In this document: in pieces, positions 13,010-21,319 of the stretch
Layout: each line of letters starts with the position of its first letter
How positions within the stretch are numbered: the first letter of the stretch is position 1
Source: Caldicellulosiruptor naganoensis
GTDB taxonomy: Bacteria > Bacillota > Thermoanaerobacteria > Caldicellulosiruptorales > Caldicellulosiruptoraceae
Assembly: GCF_026914285.1 (NCBI RefSeq)
Contig: NZ_CP113864.1
Location: forward strand, 1,333,001-1,397,000
Direction of reading: 5' to 3'
Length of the DNA stretch: 64,000 nucleotides
The notes under the pieces: generated by a model
Database searches by the model: none
Told to the model about the DNA's origin: nothing
The model's input: the letters and a program-made list of their open reading frames with translations, nothing else
Position numbers and translations under genes: made by a program

Positions 13010-13258
13010 ATGCGTAAATATCAGAACATTACTTTGTCTCTTCCTAAGGAACTAATTCAAAAGATAAAACATATTGCTGTTGAAAGGAATACATCTATTT
13101 CTGCGCTGCTTACAAGCTTGTTAGAAGAGCTTGTAAATAGAGAGGAGTCATATCAAAAGATTTATCTACAGCATCTTAAGCTTTTAGAAGAAGGATTTGA
13201 CCTTGGAACAGGTGGAGCAATCACTTGGAGGAGAGAAGATTTATATGAAAGACAGTAA
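13010..13258 (+). CDS. Ribbon-helix-helix (CopG/MetJ-type) antitoxin
   Basis: An 82-residue protein. The N-terminus KYQNITLSLPKELIQKIKHI is the beta-strand and helix A of a ribbon-helix-helix DNA-binding fold, followed by VERNTSISALLTSLLEELV as helix B. The C-terminal third (about 50-82) would be the toxin-binding tail. TGGAGGTGAAATAGT precedes the ATG. The gene overlaps the PIN gene by 14 bases, the usual antitoxin-first arrangement for translational coupling, and is preceded by a dyad it probably binds. Confidence 0.85.
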   Translation: MRKYQNITLSLPKELIQKIKHIAVERNTSISALLTSLLEELVNREESYQKIYLQHLKLLEEGFDLGTGGAITWRREDLYERQ

Positions 13259-13673
13259 CTATCAATTTGTTGACACAAATATTTTGGTGTATGCATATGA
13301 TAAATCTGCTGGAGAAAAACACAAAGTTGCTAAACAAATTGTGGAGAAACTTTGGAAAGAAAGAAATGGTGCTCTGAGCACTCAAGTTCTTCAAGAGTTT
13401 TTTGTTGTTGTTACAAAAAAGGTTAAAAATCCTTTAAGTTTTGAAAGCGCTTCTCAAATCATATCAGACTTAAAGTTATGGAAGGTAGCCACAATTGAAG
13501 TAAAAGATATTTTAGAAGCTATCAAGCTTTCACAAAGATATAAAATATCTTTGTGGAATGCTTTGATACTTTGCAGCGCTATAAATTTGGGATGTTCAGT
13601 AATATGGAGTGAAGACTTAAATTCTGGGCAGTATTTTGAGAAAATAAAAGTAGTAAATCCATTTTGTCTTTAA
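13245..13673 (+). CDS. PIN-domain toxin (VapC-like), with Asn in place of one acidic residue
   Basis: A 142-residue PIN-domain protein, in this family usually a Mg-dependent ribonuclease toxin. The start at 13245 (MKDSNYQFVDTN) is chosen for the TGGAGGAGAG ribosome site and the typical N-terminus; the frame is open further upstream inside the antitoxin. The acidic residues are D10 (VDTN), E51 (LQEF) and D124 (SED). The position usually occupied by Asp in W-D-A-L-I is Asn (N105, SLWNALILC). It may therefore be weakened or inactive, or use another acidic residue. Partner of the preceding antitoxin. Confidence 0.85.
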   Translation: MKDSNYQFVDTNILVYAYDKSAGEKHKVAKQIVEKLWKERNGALSTQVLQEFFVVVTKKVKNPLSFESASQIISDLKLWKVATIEVKDILEAIKLSQRYKISLWNALILCSAINLGCSVIWSEDLNSGQYFEKIKVVNPFCL

Positions 13674-14126
13674 GCACATAGTGAAAATTTGAAATAGATT
13701 ACATTTCCTTGGTTGTTCTGTTCTTTATTTTTTATCTTCCCTTATGTTTTGTTGCAGCTTTTCTCTAAAGATCAAAATTATAATACGATGGGGCTTTTTT
13801 CTTTTGTTACTACATTTACTCTATATGGTTATTTCTTTTATTCAACAAACTATATATTTTAACTATTTGCAAATTTGGCCTTGATATAAACTCAAGAAAA
13901 TTTAAGAACTTTTAAGCTATTTAAAGAAAAGTGTATTCTGAGCTCAAAATTTGGTTGAAAATTGGCTAAAAAAAAAAAAACGGGATTGACAGAGTGAAAA
14001 TGTATAAGATAAAATTTGCATAGAAATTCCAAGAAGAAGTTTACAGAAAAAATAGTTTGAGAATAAAATGCTCTAAATAAGAGAATAAAGAAACTAAGAG
14101 ACTAAAGAATCAAGTGGGATGAAGAA
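13674..14126 (+). other. Non-coding stretch with a promoter for the exporter gene
   Basis: No gene is visible in these 453 bases, which are AT-rich and contain a 12-A run (about 13969-13980). Just after it TTGACA (13986-13991), an 18-bp spacer and TAAAAT (14010-14015) form a good promoter pointing at the truncated C39 exporter gene. Confidence 0.55.
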
Positions 14127-15020
14127 ATGAGAAGGAGATACTATTGTGTAAAGCAGCATGATATAACAGATTGTGCGGCAGCGACTTTAGCAACAATTTG
14201 CCTGCAGTATGGAAAGGAAGTATCGATAGCCAGAATAAGAGAGATGGCAGGGACAGACAGGTTTGGCACCACAGCATATGGAGTTGTAAAAGCGGCAGAA
14301 AAGCTTGGATTTGAAGCAAAAGCAGTCAGGGCAGAAGCAAAAGAAGCAATATTTGAGAAAATACCACTTCCGTGCATAGCGCATGTGCTGATAGATGGAA
14401 AGTTATTTCATTATGTTGTAATACATGAAATTGGTAAAGAAAAGATAGTGATAGCAGACCCGGCGAAAGGGATTGTGAAGCTAAAGCCTGAAGAGTTTTT
14501 TGAGATATGGACAGGCATTTTGATACTTCTTGTGCCAAACGAGAGGTTCAAGAGAGGAAAACAAGAGGGAGTTTTGAAGAAGTTTTTTAAGTTATTGAGT
14601 CCACAGAAGAACTTGATATTGAATATTTTTACAGTATCTATTGTATATACCTTACTTGGAATAGTGGCAGCGTTTTATTACAAGTTTTTGATGGATGATG
14701 TAATACCGAATCTCTTGAAGAATACACTTCATGTTATAGCAGCAGGTGCAATACTGATTACGATATTTAAGGTGATATTAGGAGCATTCAGGGTAAGACT
14801 TTTGATACATTTGAGTCAGAGATTGGATATTAAATTGATGCTGGGGTATTATGAACATGTGATTAAGCTTCCGATGAGTTTTTTGGTAGCAGAAAGATAG
14901 GAGAGATAATTTCAAGGTTTATGGATGCGTCAAAGATGAGGGATGCGGTATCAGGCGCAACGCTCTAACACTTATGATAGACAGCATAATGGCTGTGGCA
15001 GGCGGAGTAATTTTGTACTA
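14127..15020 (+). pseudogene. 5' fragment of a C39 peptidase-containing bacteriocin ABC exporter
   Basis: The first 257 residues are open and match the N-terminal C39 cysteine-peptidase domain that removes double-glycine leaders: VKQHDITDCAAATLATI (catalytic Cys), LFHYVVIHEI (catalytic His), IADPAKGI (Asp), then the first membrane helices. The frame stops at 14898-14900. One added T in the run before GGTAGC restores FFGSRKIGEIISRFMDAS, so a T7 tract probably lost one base. A second frameshift follows near 14970 (GATL then TLMIDSIMAVAGGVILY), and homology ends at about 15020. The C-terminal end of the same gene appears at 22480-22788. The middle was replaced by the cassette in between. Not functional. 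Confidence 0.88.
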
Positions 15021-15059
15021 ACAAGATATTAAAACTTACCATAAGCAAAAATTGTTTTT

Positions 15060-15085
15060 AAAGGGGCTTGCAATTTGTAATATGA
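15060..15085. repeat. Left arm of an inverted repeat flanking the small peptide gene
   Basis: AAGGGGCTTGCAAT here recurs inverted as ATTGCAAGCCCCCTT at about 15308-15324, with AATATGAT also shared after a seven-base difference. The arms lie 70 bases before and 30 bases after the peptide gene. Confidence 0.7.
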
Positions 15086-15128
15086 TGTCACAGATGACTT
15101 GTACATGAACGAAAGGAGGGAATGAAGT

Positions 15129-15272
15129 ATGATGGAGGAGAAGGAAAAAATAACAAAAGAAAAAGATATGTATGAAACTCTTACAGAAGTAACATTTGAT
15201 GAACTTGAGACAATAGAAGAGATCATTACAGGTGCAGCATCAGGTTTAGTAGGTTGTTGTATTGCTAATTGA
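15129..15272 (+). CDS. Putative ribosomally made peptide precursor ending in GLVGCCIAN
   Basis: A 47-residue open frame with a strong ribosome site (AAAGGAGGG, about nine bases upstream). The N-terminal two thirds are charged and acidic, with EVTFDELETIEEI resembling the recognition helix of peptide leaders. This is followed by small residues TGAASG and a short C-terminus LVGCCIAN with two adjacent cysteines. That leader-plus-small-core plan, just upstream of a SPASM radical SAM gene, an M50 protease and an exporter, points to a modified-peptide precursor. Possible cleavage after the GAA or GAAS residues is inference. It is not recognised as a member of any named family. It could instead belong to the older C39 locus. 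Confidence 0.7.
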   Translation: MMEEKEKITKEKDMYETLTEVTFDELETIEEIITGAASGLVGCCIAN

Positions 15273-15685
15273 TTATTATTGAGAGGTTGTACTATCTTTT
15301 TAATCATATTGCAAGCCCCCTTTTCTTCACTTTAATTATTAGTCTTTGATACACTTAGGATTATCATCCTAAATAGAAAGGTGTACCATTAGAGCCCACA
15401 GAAAAATGTTGAAGATAGTTTAAAATACCAATATATATTAATCAAAGTATCTATTTATACCGTTAAAGCGCAAATAGAAATGAAAGTCTTCTAGTGCACG
15501 TTCTGAGCGGTTTCGAATGATTTTGACAAAAATCATACGAAAACTGGTCAGAAGTAATAATTAACCAGAAATAGAAATGAATATACAAAATGAAGGTAAA
15601 ACGACAAATAATTGGTATTTTTAGTAATAATTTAAGTTTTTACAAAATACCCTAAATATCCATAAATAATATAGGAGGGGCTTAA
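15273..15685 (+). other. Leader region between peptide and radical SAM genes, with hairpins
   Basis: No further gene is supported in these 413 bases. They hold the right arm of the inverted repeat (about 15303-15324, followed by TTTTCTTC), a small hairpin TTAGGAT/ATCCTAA (15355-15372) and a long imperfect hairpin at 15501-15553: outer TTCTGA/TCAGAA, middle TTTCG/CGAAA, inner ATGATTTT/AAAATCAT. None has a terminator-type T-run. ATAGGAGGGGC before 15686 is the ribosome site of the radical SAM gene. Confidence 0.55.
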
Positions 15686-17080
15686 ATGAAAAGTTTAATT
15701 ATTGATAATTGTTTACTACTATTAGATAATAAAGATGCCGTGATATTTGATATAATTACAGGGAAAATATATAAATGTCGTGATAGTTTAGATAGAATTA
15801 AACAAAAGATAAAAAGTAAGAGTTACTTGAATATAGAACATCGCTATATCAGATCTCAAAAAATAGAATGGGATGATGGTTTTTTATTATCGGTAACGAT
15901 GTGTTCAGCAGAAACTTGTAATTTAAAATGTAAATATTGCTACGCAAATTTAGGAACATACAATAATATCGACAGAACTAGTAAAGCTATAATGACATTT
16001 GAAGATTACAAGTTATTTTTTGAAAAAATACTAAAAATTTTTCCGCGGGGGGTTGTTAATTATACATTTTTTGGTGGCGAACCTATGCTTGGATTTGAGG
16101 AAATTGTTAAGTTTGTTGAATATATAACAGATGTATGTGAAAAGAATAATTTAATTAAACCGCACTTTGCAATAGTAACAAACGGTACTCTTATCGATGA
16201 ATATGCATGGGAGATATTTGAGAAATATCATTTTGCTGTTACTATCAGTTTAGATGGTCCTAAAGAGGTTAATGATAGAATGCGAATTTTTCGTGATGAA
16301 CATCAAAGTGTTTTTGATACTGTTAAGCATAATCTTGAGAAATGCTCAGGTAGAACTCATGTGTTAGTCGCGGAAGCAACATTAGGTGAGTTTTTTCTCA
16401 GAAATTATAGAAAGAATTATGCAAGAGAGTATTTTGATACATTTATAAATCTGGGATTTGATTCGGTTTCACCATATTTTGCAGAAATGAGTAATACCAA
16501 TTATATGGTAACAAATGACGCTAATTTGAGAGATGGAATAAAACAGTTTTATTATGATCTTGTTGATTATTCATTTGAACTTCTACTAGATGATAATAAA
16601 TGTATGTCAATTCCAAATTTTATAGCCTCAACAATCATTAATATTGTGACACGCAAGGAAAAAAATGTGTGTGCTGCAGGAAAGAAAAGTATATTCTACA
16701 CTGCTTCAGGTGATGTTTATCCTTGTCAAATGTATTACTTGTCAAAATATAAAAAATTGGGGAATATAGCTGATGAGAATGAACTGAAGAAAAATATCAA
16801 ATCTTATAAGCTAATTTCCAGAAATGAAATAAGCGAGTGTAAAAGCTGCTTTGCTGTTTCTTTTTGTAATTTTTGGTGTCCTGGAGCCTCCTATCAATTT
16901 GCTAATAATGAGTATGCTGTAAATAAAGTTCGTTGTATAATTCAAAAATCTATTGGTGAAAGAGTCATTTACAATCTTGCGTTAATGTTTGAAAATGAAG
17001 AAAAGAAGGCTATTTTTATACGCAATCTAAGAAAATTGTCACATTTGTATTCATGGAAAAAATTCGGAGGTAATCTATAA
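15686..17080 (+). CDS. SPASM-domain radical SAM peptide-modifying enzyme
   Basis: A 464-residue enzyme of the anaerobic-sulfatase-maturase/PqqE-like class that installs cross-links, epimers or other changes in ribosomal peptides. Residues 1-65 form a small N-terminal domain that may bind the leader. The radical SAM cluster motif is C78-NLK-C82-KY-C85. FFGGEPMLGFEE and ISLDGP are typical core-barrel segments. Seven further cysteines between about residues 330 and 418 (in CAAGKK, YPCQM, ECKSC, SFCNF, FWCPG and VRCII) are the SPASM pattern that ligates auxiliary Fe-S clusters. The M50 protease gene starts one base after it. The likely substrate is the 47-residue peptide upstream; this is context-based inference. 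Confidence 0.88.
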   Translation: MKSLIIDNCLLLLDNKDAVIFDIITGKIYKCRDSLDRIKQKIKSKSYLNIEHRYIRSQKIEWDDGFLLSVTMCSAETCNLKCKYCYANLGTYNNIDRTSKAIMTFEDYKLFFEKILKIFPRGVVNYTFFGGEPMLGFEEIVKFVEYITDVCEKNNLIKPHFAIVTNGTLIDEYAWEIFEKYHFAVTISLDGPKEVNDRMRIFRDEHQSVFDTVKHNLEKCSGRTHVLVAEATLGEFFLRNYRKNYAREYFDTFINLGFDSVSPYFAEMSNTNYMVTNDANLRDGIKQFYYDLVDYSFELLLDDNKCMSIPNFIASTIINIVTRKEKNVCAAGKKSIFYTASGDVYPCQMYYLSKYKKLGNIADENELKKNIKSYKLISRNEISECKSCFAVSFCNFWCPGASYQFANNEYAVNKVRCIIQKSIGERVIYNLALMFENEEKKAIFIRNLRKLSHLYSWKKFGGNL

Positions 17081-17081
17081 T

Positions 17082-18263
17082 ATGGAATTATGTAAGAGAG
17101 GACGTTATAAAATTGTAGATGATATTTCTCTTACAAGGCAAGAAAGCTTATTTAATGAGTTTTTTTATTTACTTGGGAGCAAAAGCAAAAATTCCTATAT
17201 AAAGATTCCAATAAACTTGGTAAAATATTGTGAAGACATAATTGACAAACTCGATGGTAATCATTCGATCGAAGAGATAGAAGATATATTGTCCAGAAAG
17301 TATGGTGAAAATATTGATGTTTTTATGTTTGTCAAAAAAATATCTCAAGCTGGGTTGATAGAAGGATTTGAGAAGGAAATTGACGATGAAATGAGTATAT
17401 TCGGATTGACGTTGATAAAAAAAGATATTAATTTAATCAACAACGTTTTTTATGTTATATCAAATTATGTTTATTCTGTTTTTAGGCACTACAAAATAGT
17501 ATTATGTATAATATTTTTCGAGATCATATATGCTTTTATTTACATGATATTGAATAAATATACTTTAATAGAAATTTTAACTAATACTGATGTTATCACT
17601 TTAAATGTTGGAGTTACCTGGTTATTAACAGGATTGTGTTTTTTGTTACATGAGATAGGTCATGCGATAGCTGCAATAGCTAATGGTATTAAAATTAAAA
17701 CATTTTCATTTGGTTTGTATCTAGGCTTAATACCAATGTTTTATTTTACATACGATGATTTAAAACCTGCGTCACCTAAAATTAAATTTAGAGTAACGGT
17801 TGCCGGTATATATACTAACCTTATATGTGCAGGGTTGTGTTTATTATTATTAGAACTTCCTTTTGTGTCGGAAAATGCTTATAAAGTTCTCAGTTTATTT
17901 CTGATATTGAATGTATATATGATAGTAGGCAATTTGCTTCCATTTAAGTTATGTGACGGCTACTATATTTTGTCAATATTGCTCAATAAATATGACTTGA
18001 GAATAACTTTAATAAAACTTTTAATATCTTTTAAGGGTATTAATGATGTAAGCAGAAGAGCGAGAAAATTAGTAATATCCTATGCGATTTTCTCTTTTGT
18101 AACATTTGCATTATCTATTTACTCTTTTTGCATTCATATATATAACTGCTTTTATTTAGGCAATTACATGTATGGACTGTTTATATTGACAATATTTGCT
18201 ATTACTATTATTGTAACAGTTGTAAATATTGTGTTGAAATCTAAAGGAGGGAAAATCCGTTGA
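17082..18263 (+). CDS. M50-type membrane zinc protease with a PqqD-like N-terminal segment
   Basis: A 393-residue membrane protein. About residues 45-100 (IDKLDGNHSIEEIEDILSRK) look like a PqqD-type winged-helix peptide-binding segment. Several membrane helices follow. CFLLHEIGHAIAA near residue 190 is the HExxH zinc motif inside a helix, and NLLPFKLCDGYYIL supplies the second metal-binding Asp of site-2-type proteases. A plausible job is leader removal of the modified peptide at the membrane, as proposed for YydH in the Bacillus yydFGHIJ epipeptide operon. The start follows the radical SAM stop immediately, and its end overlaps the permease gene by four bases. Confidence 0.82.
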   Translation: MELCKRGRYKIVDDISLTRQESLFNEFFYLLGSKSKNSYIKIPINLVKYCEDIIDKLDGNHSIEEIEDILSRKYGENIDVFMFVKKISQAGLIEGFEKEIDDEMSIFGLTLIKKDINLINNVFYVISNYVYSVFRHYKIVLCIIFFEIIYAFIYMILNKYTLIEILTNTDVITLNVGVTWLLTGLCFLLHEIGHAIAAIANGIKIKTFSFGLYLGLIPMFYFTYDDLKPASPKIKFRVTVAGIYTNLICAGLCLLLLELPFVSENAYKVLSLFLILNVYMIVGNLLPFKLCDGYYILSILLNKYDLRITLIKLLISFKGINDVSRRARKLVISYAIFSFVTFALSIYSFCIHIYNCFYLGNYMYGLFILTIFAITIIVTVVNIVLKSKGGKIR

Positions 18264-20650
18264 TTTTTATACTTGTAGCTGGCAGAATTAAAAATAAACT
18301 TGAGCGGAATAGAAATATACCTATCACTATTGCGGTTATGCTTGTATGTATTATAATATTGTCGACGGGAGTGGTATATAGCAATGCGCGCCGTACTATG
18401 CTCGAACAATATTGGGCGAAAAATGGCAGTGCCGACCTTATAGTTTTAGGGAAAAAAGACAAATTATCGTCAGTAAATATGATGGATTGCAACTATACAG
18501 CCATCGGAATAAATACTTCAGGTACGCTAATTGAGCACAATAAAATAGGCCGATATGGTATTATTGCCTATGCAGATATAAACAAAGTAAATGAGCATTA
18601 TTCATTAAAACTTACAAATGCAGTTTTTTCAAATGAAGCTATTATTACATCACATTTAGCAAAAGAATTGAACGTTCAAAAAAATGCAATTATTTCAATC
18701 AATAATACTAAATATAAGATAGTCCAGATACTTGAATCAACAGATATATTCAACATCAATAATGACATAGTTCTTATTAATGGTGATCCAGACAATTATG
18801 ATGTTGATACCGTTTGTTTACTTATTGATTGTGCACACAATGTAGAAAAAATAAATAACTTAATAGATTACTTTAAAGCGCAGGATATAAGTTATATCAA
18901 CAGGTATGAAAATATCAAGCCCCTAACAGATGAATTTGATAATTTATTAAGTAATATTTATATTCTGTTTGCTGCAATTGCTATTATTGGCGGTGTTCTG
19001 ATCTATAATACATACTCAATCAACGTTAGAAAGAGATTAGAATATTGGGGGACATTAAGGACACTAGGTTTAAAGAAAAGCAAAGTAATTGTAACAATGC
19101 TTATGGAGATATGCTTCTATTCCATTTTAGGAATAATGTTTGGTGTAGTATTCGGCATAGGTATGGGGATCCTTATATGCATTTTGACTGATACAAATAT
19201 TTATTCATATATTCCGGAAAATTACTTTACAATTATAGCAATTGCAATCAGTTTAATTGTACCTATTATGTCAGTACTGTTATCGACTAGAAAGCTGCTG
19301 AAAAAGTCGCCTATTGAAATGCTTTTTGGGACAAGATCAACTGCTGATAAAAACAGACCTAGGAGTGCAATAACAATTGAAATAGGTATAGGCATATTAC
19401 TTATTGTACTGTCGGTCGTAGATATATTAATGTTTGGAAAATTTGACGATAAGACACTTGTATTGGTATATTCATTGCAAATCATCTTATGTCTAATAGG
19501 TGTAATATTCATTTTAAAGCCGTTCATAGAAGTGAGTGCGAAGTTTTTGATGAATATAAAAAATCCCTTTTTGAGGCTTGCCTGCTTCAATATAAAAACT
19601 AACCTTGTAAGTCTTAAAGGTATTGTTATGTCGATGGTATTAACGGTCATAATACTTTATACAATAATTGGTTTTTCAACGAACTTCAAGGATTGGGCAG
19701 TTAATATGGCTGACAGACAGCTTAACTTTGATTTTCAAATCGTATATGCTAATAACCACTTAAACACAAGCAATGCTAACGCCTTTATTGATGATGAAAA
19801 GATAGAAGTGGTGGGGCGAAACTATGTCGACGTTGCAACCATTAAAGGAATAAATGTATATATTTGTGCAACAACTGCTGATGATTTTAATGCAATGTAT
19901 AACGTTAAGATCAATGAAAAAAGTATTTCGGGTAACAATGTAGTTTTGTCATCAAAAGTAATGAAAGATCTAAACATCAAACCTGGTGATAAAGTAAATC
20001 TATCATTAAATGGCATTGAAAAAATCGTTACAGTCAGCGATAAAACTGACTTACTAGATAATTCAGCATTTGCCGTATATGTTTCAAAAGATTTGTTCGA
20101 CATTTCAAATTATAAAAAGACTAGAATTTGTGGAAAGATTTCTAAGCAAAATTCAATTACCGAATTAAAGTCCAAGGCTTCTCAACGCAACTTGGATTTT
20201 TATTCTATGACAGATATTAAAACTCAGTGGAAAGAAAACATTGTTAGAGGAATAGAACCCCTTGAATACATTATTGCGGCTATTATTATCGCATTAATGC
20301 TACTGCTTGGAAATACAATACTGACAAATGCAGAAGAAAAGAAACATAACTTTCTAATTTTAAGAAGTATTGGCCTTAAAAGGAAAAATGTAAAGACAAT
20401 CTTGATGTTTGAATACTTAATTACCGAAATGGTAACAATACTCGTATCAATTGGAATGGGAATAGTAGTAAGTAAGAAATTCTTTGCGATTAACTGTATT
20501 ATGAGCGGATTCTCTGTTGATTATAAAGCACCCATTATTCAATTTGCTTTAATAGGAATTGCAATATTGATATTATCATGTGTTTATTCCTTAAAAATTT
20601 TTACAAAAATTTCAGTTGATGATATTATTAGCGAGATTAGATATTATTAG
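18260..20650 (+). CDS. MacB/FtsX-type ABC transporter permease
   Basis: A 796-residue permease. One N-terminal membrane helix (about 15-40) is followed by an extracellular domain (about 45-225), a first FtsX-like three-helix unit (about 230-350, with NTYSINVRKRLEYWGTLRTLG), two to three more helices, a second extracellular domain (about 480-660) and a last FtsX unit (LTNAEEKKHNFLILRSIGLK, about 675-790). The start is TTG at 18260, overlapping the protease stop, with AAAGGAGGG before it; coupled translation is likely. It pairs with the ATPase that follows. In this cassette it probably exports the peptide or confers self-protection. Confidence 0.88.
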   Translation: MIFILVAGRIKNKLERNRNIPITIAVMLVCIIILSTGVVYSNARRTMLEQYWAKNGSADLIVLGKKDKLSSVNMMDCNYTAIGINTSGTLIEHNKIGRYGIIAYADINKVNEHYSLKLTNAVFSNEAIITSHLAKELNVQKNAIISINNTKYKIVQILESTDIFNINNDIVLINGDPDNYDVDTVCLLIDCAHNVEKINNLIDYFKAQDISYINRYENIKPLTDEFDNLLSNIYILFAAIAIIGGVLIYNTYSINVRKRLEYWGTLRTLGLKKSKVIVTMLMEICFYSILGIMFGVVFGIGMGILICILTDTNIYSYIPENYFTIIAIAISLIVPIMSVLLSTRKLLKKSPIEMLFGTRSTADKNRPRSAITIEIGIGILLIVLSVVDILMFGKFDDKTLVLVYSLQIILCLIGVIFILKPFIEVSAKFLMNIKNPFLRLACFNIKTNLVSLKGIVMSMVLTVIILYTIIGFSTNFKDWAVNMADRQLNFDFQIVYANNHLNTSNANAFIDDEKIEVVGRNYVDVATIKGINVYICATTADDFNAMYNVKINEKSISGNNVVLSSKVMKDLNIKPGDKVNLSLNGIEKIVTVSDKTDLLDNSAFAVYVSKDLFDISNYKKTRICGKISKQNSITELKSKASQRNLDFYSMTDIKTQWKENIVRGIEPLEYIIAAIIIALMLLLGNTILTNAEEKKHNFLILRSIGLKRKNVKTILMFEYLITEMVTILVSIGMGIVVSKKFFAINCIMSGFSVDYKAPIIQFALIGIAILILSCVYSLKIFTKISVDDIISEIRYY

Positions 20651-20665
20651 GAGGTGTTATGTTAC

Positions 20666-21319
20666 ATGATTAAACTAGTTAATGTAGTTAAAAGTTATGA
20701 TGGTTACATAGCTGTAAATAATGTAAGTCTTCAAATAGAAGCAGGAAGTTTTACTGGCATAATTGGGGAATCAGGCGCGGGAAAAAGCACATTGCTCTAT
20801 ATGATAGGTGGTTTGCTTAGGCCGAGTAGTGGTGATATCTTTATCGAGAATGTAAATATCGTTGGATTAAATGATAATGAATTAAGTGAGTTTAGATGTA
20901 ATAAAATTGGATTTATTTTTCAATTTTATAATTTAGTTCCAGGAATGACTGTTAGGGAAAATGTAGAATTACCAATTATTATTAGTAATAGAAATCGTAA
21001 AGAAATGAAAAAGGCAGTGGAAGAGTTAGTTGATGCTGTTGGATTGTCCGAATATATTGACAGAGATGTAACAACATTGTCTGGTGGACAACAGCAAAGA
21101 GTGGCAATTGCACGCGCACTAATAAACGATCCTGTGGTTATTCTTGCCGATGAACCGACAGGTAATCTTGATTCCAAGAACTCCAATAAAATACTTGAAT
21201 TGCTTCATGAGATAAATGTAACTAAAAAAAAGACAATTATTATGGTTACACATAGTGAAAAAATGCTTAAATATTGTGATAATGTTATTACTTTATCTGA
21301 CGGGAGAGTTGTAAAATGA
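20666..21319 (+). CDS. ABC transporter ATPase, LolD/MacB type
   Basis: Energises the preceding FtsX-type permease. Motifs: Walker [11 protein letters not shown]-loop [13 protein letters not shown], signature [15 protein letters not shown], Walker [15 protein letters not shown] and switch His in MVTHSEK. The ATG at 20666 is preferred because AGGAGGTG lies nine bases before it; the frame is open to a GTG at 20654. It is 217 residues long, normal for this subfamily. Its TGA overlaps the ATG of the next gene (ATGA). Confidence 0.93.
   Translation: MIKLVNVVKSYDGYIAVNNVSLQIEAGSFTGIIGESGAGKSTLLYMIGGLLRPSSGDIFIENVNIVGLNDNELSEFRCNKIGFIFQFYNLVPGMTVRENVELPIIISNRNRKEMKKAVEELVDAVGLSEYIDRDVTTLSGGQQQRVAIARALINDPVVILADEPTGNLDSKNSNKILELLHEINVTKKKTIIMVTHSEKMLKYCDNVITLSDGRVVK

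Noticed and set aside
13444-13460. A catabolite-responsive-element-like sequence TGAAAGCGCTTCTCA.
   Set aside because: It lies inside the PIN toxin coding region and misses the consensus in its right half.
15574-15630. A second possible mini-peptide, MNIQNEGKTTNNWYF, before the radical SAM gene.
   Set aside because: It has no ribosome site and no leader-like region; the 15129 frame fits a precursor much better.
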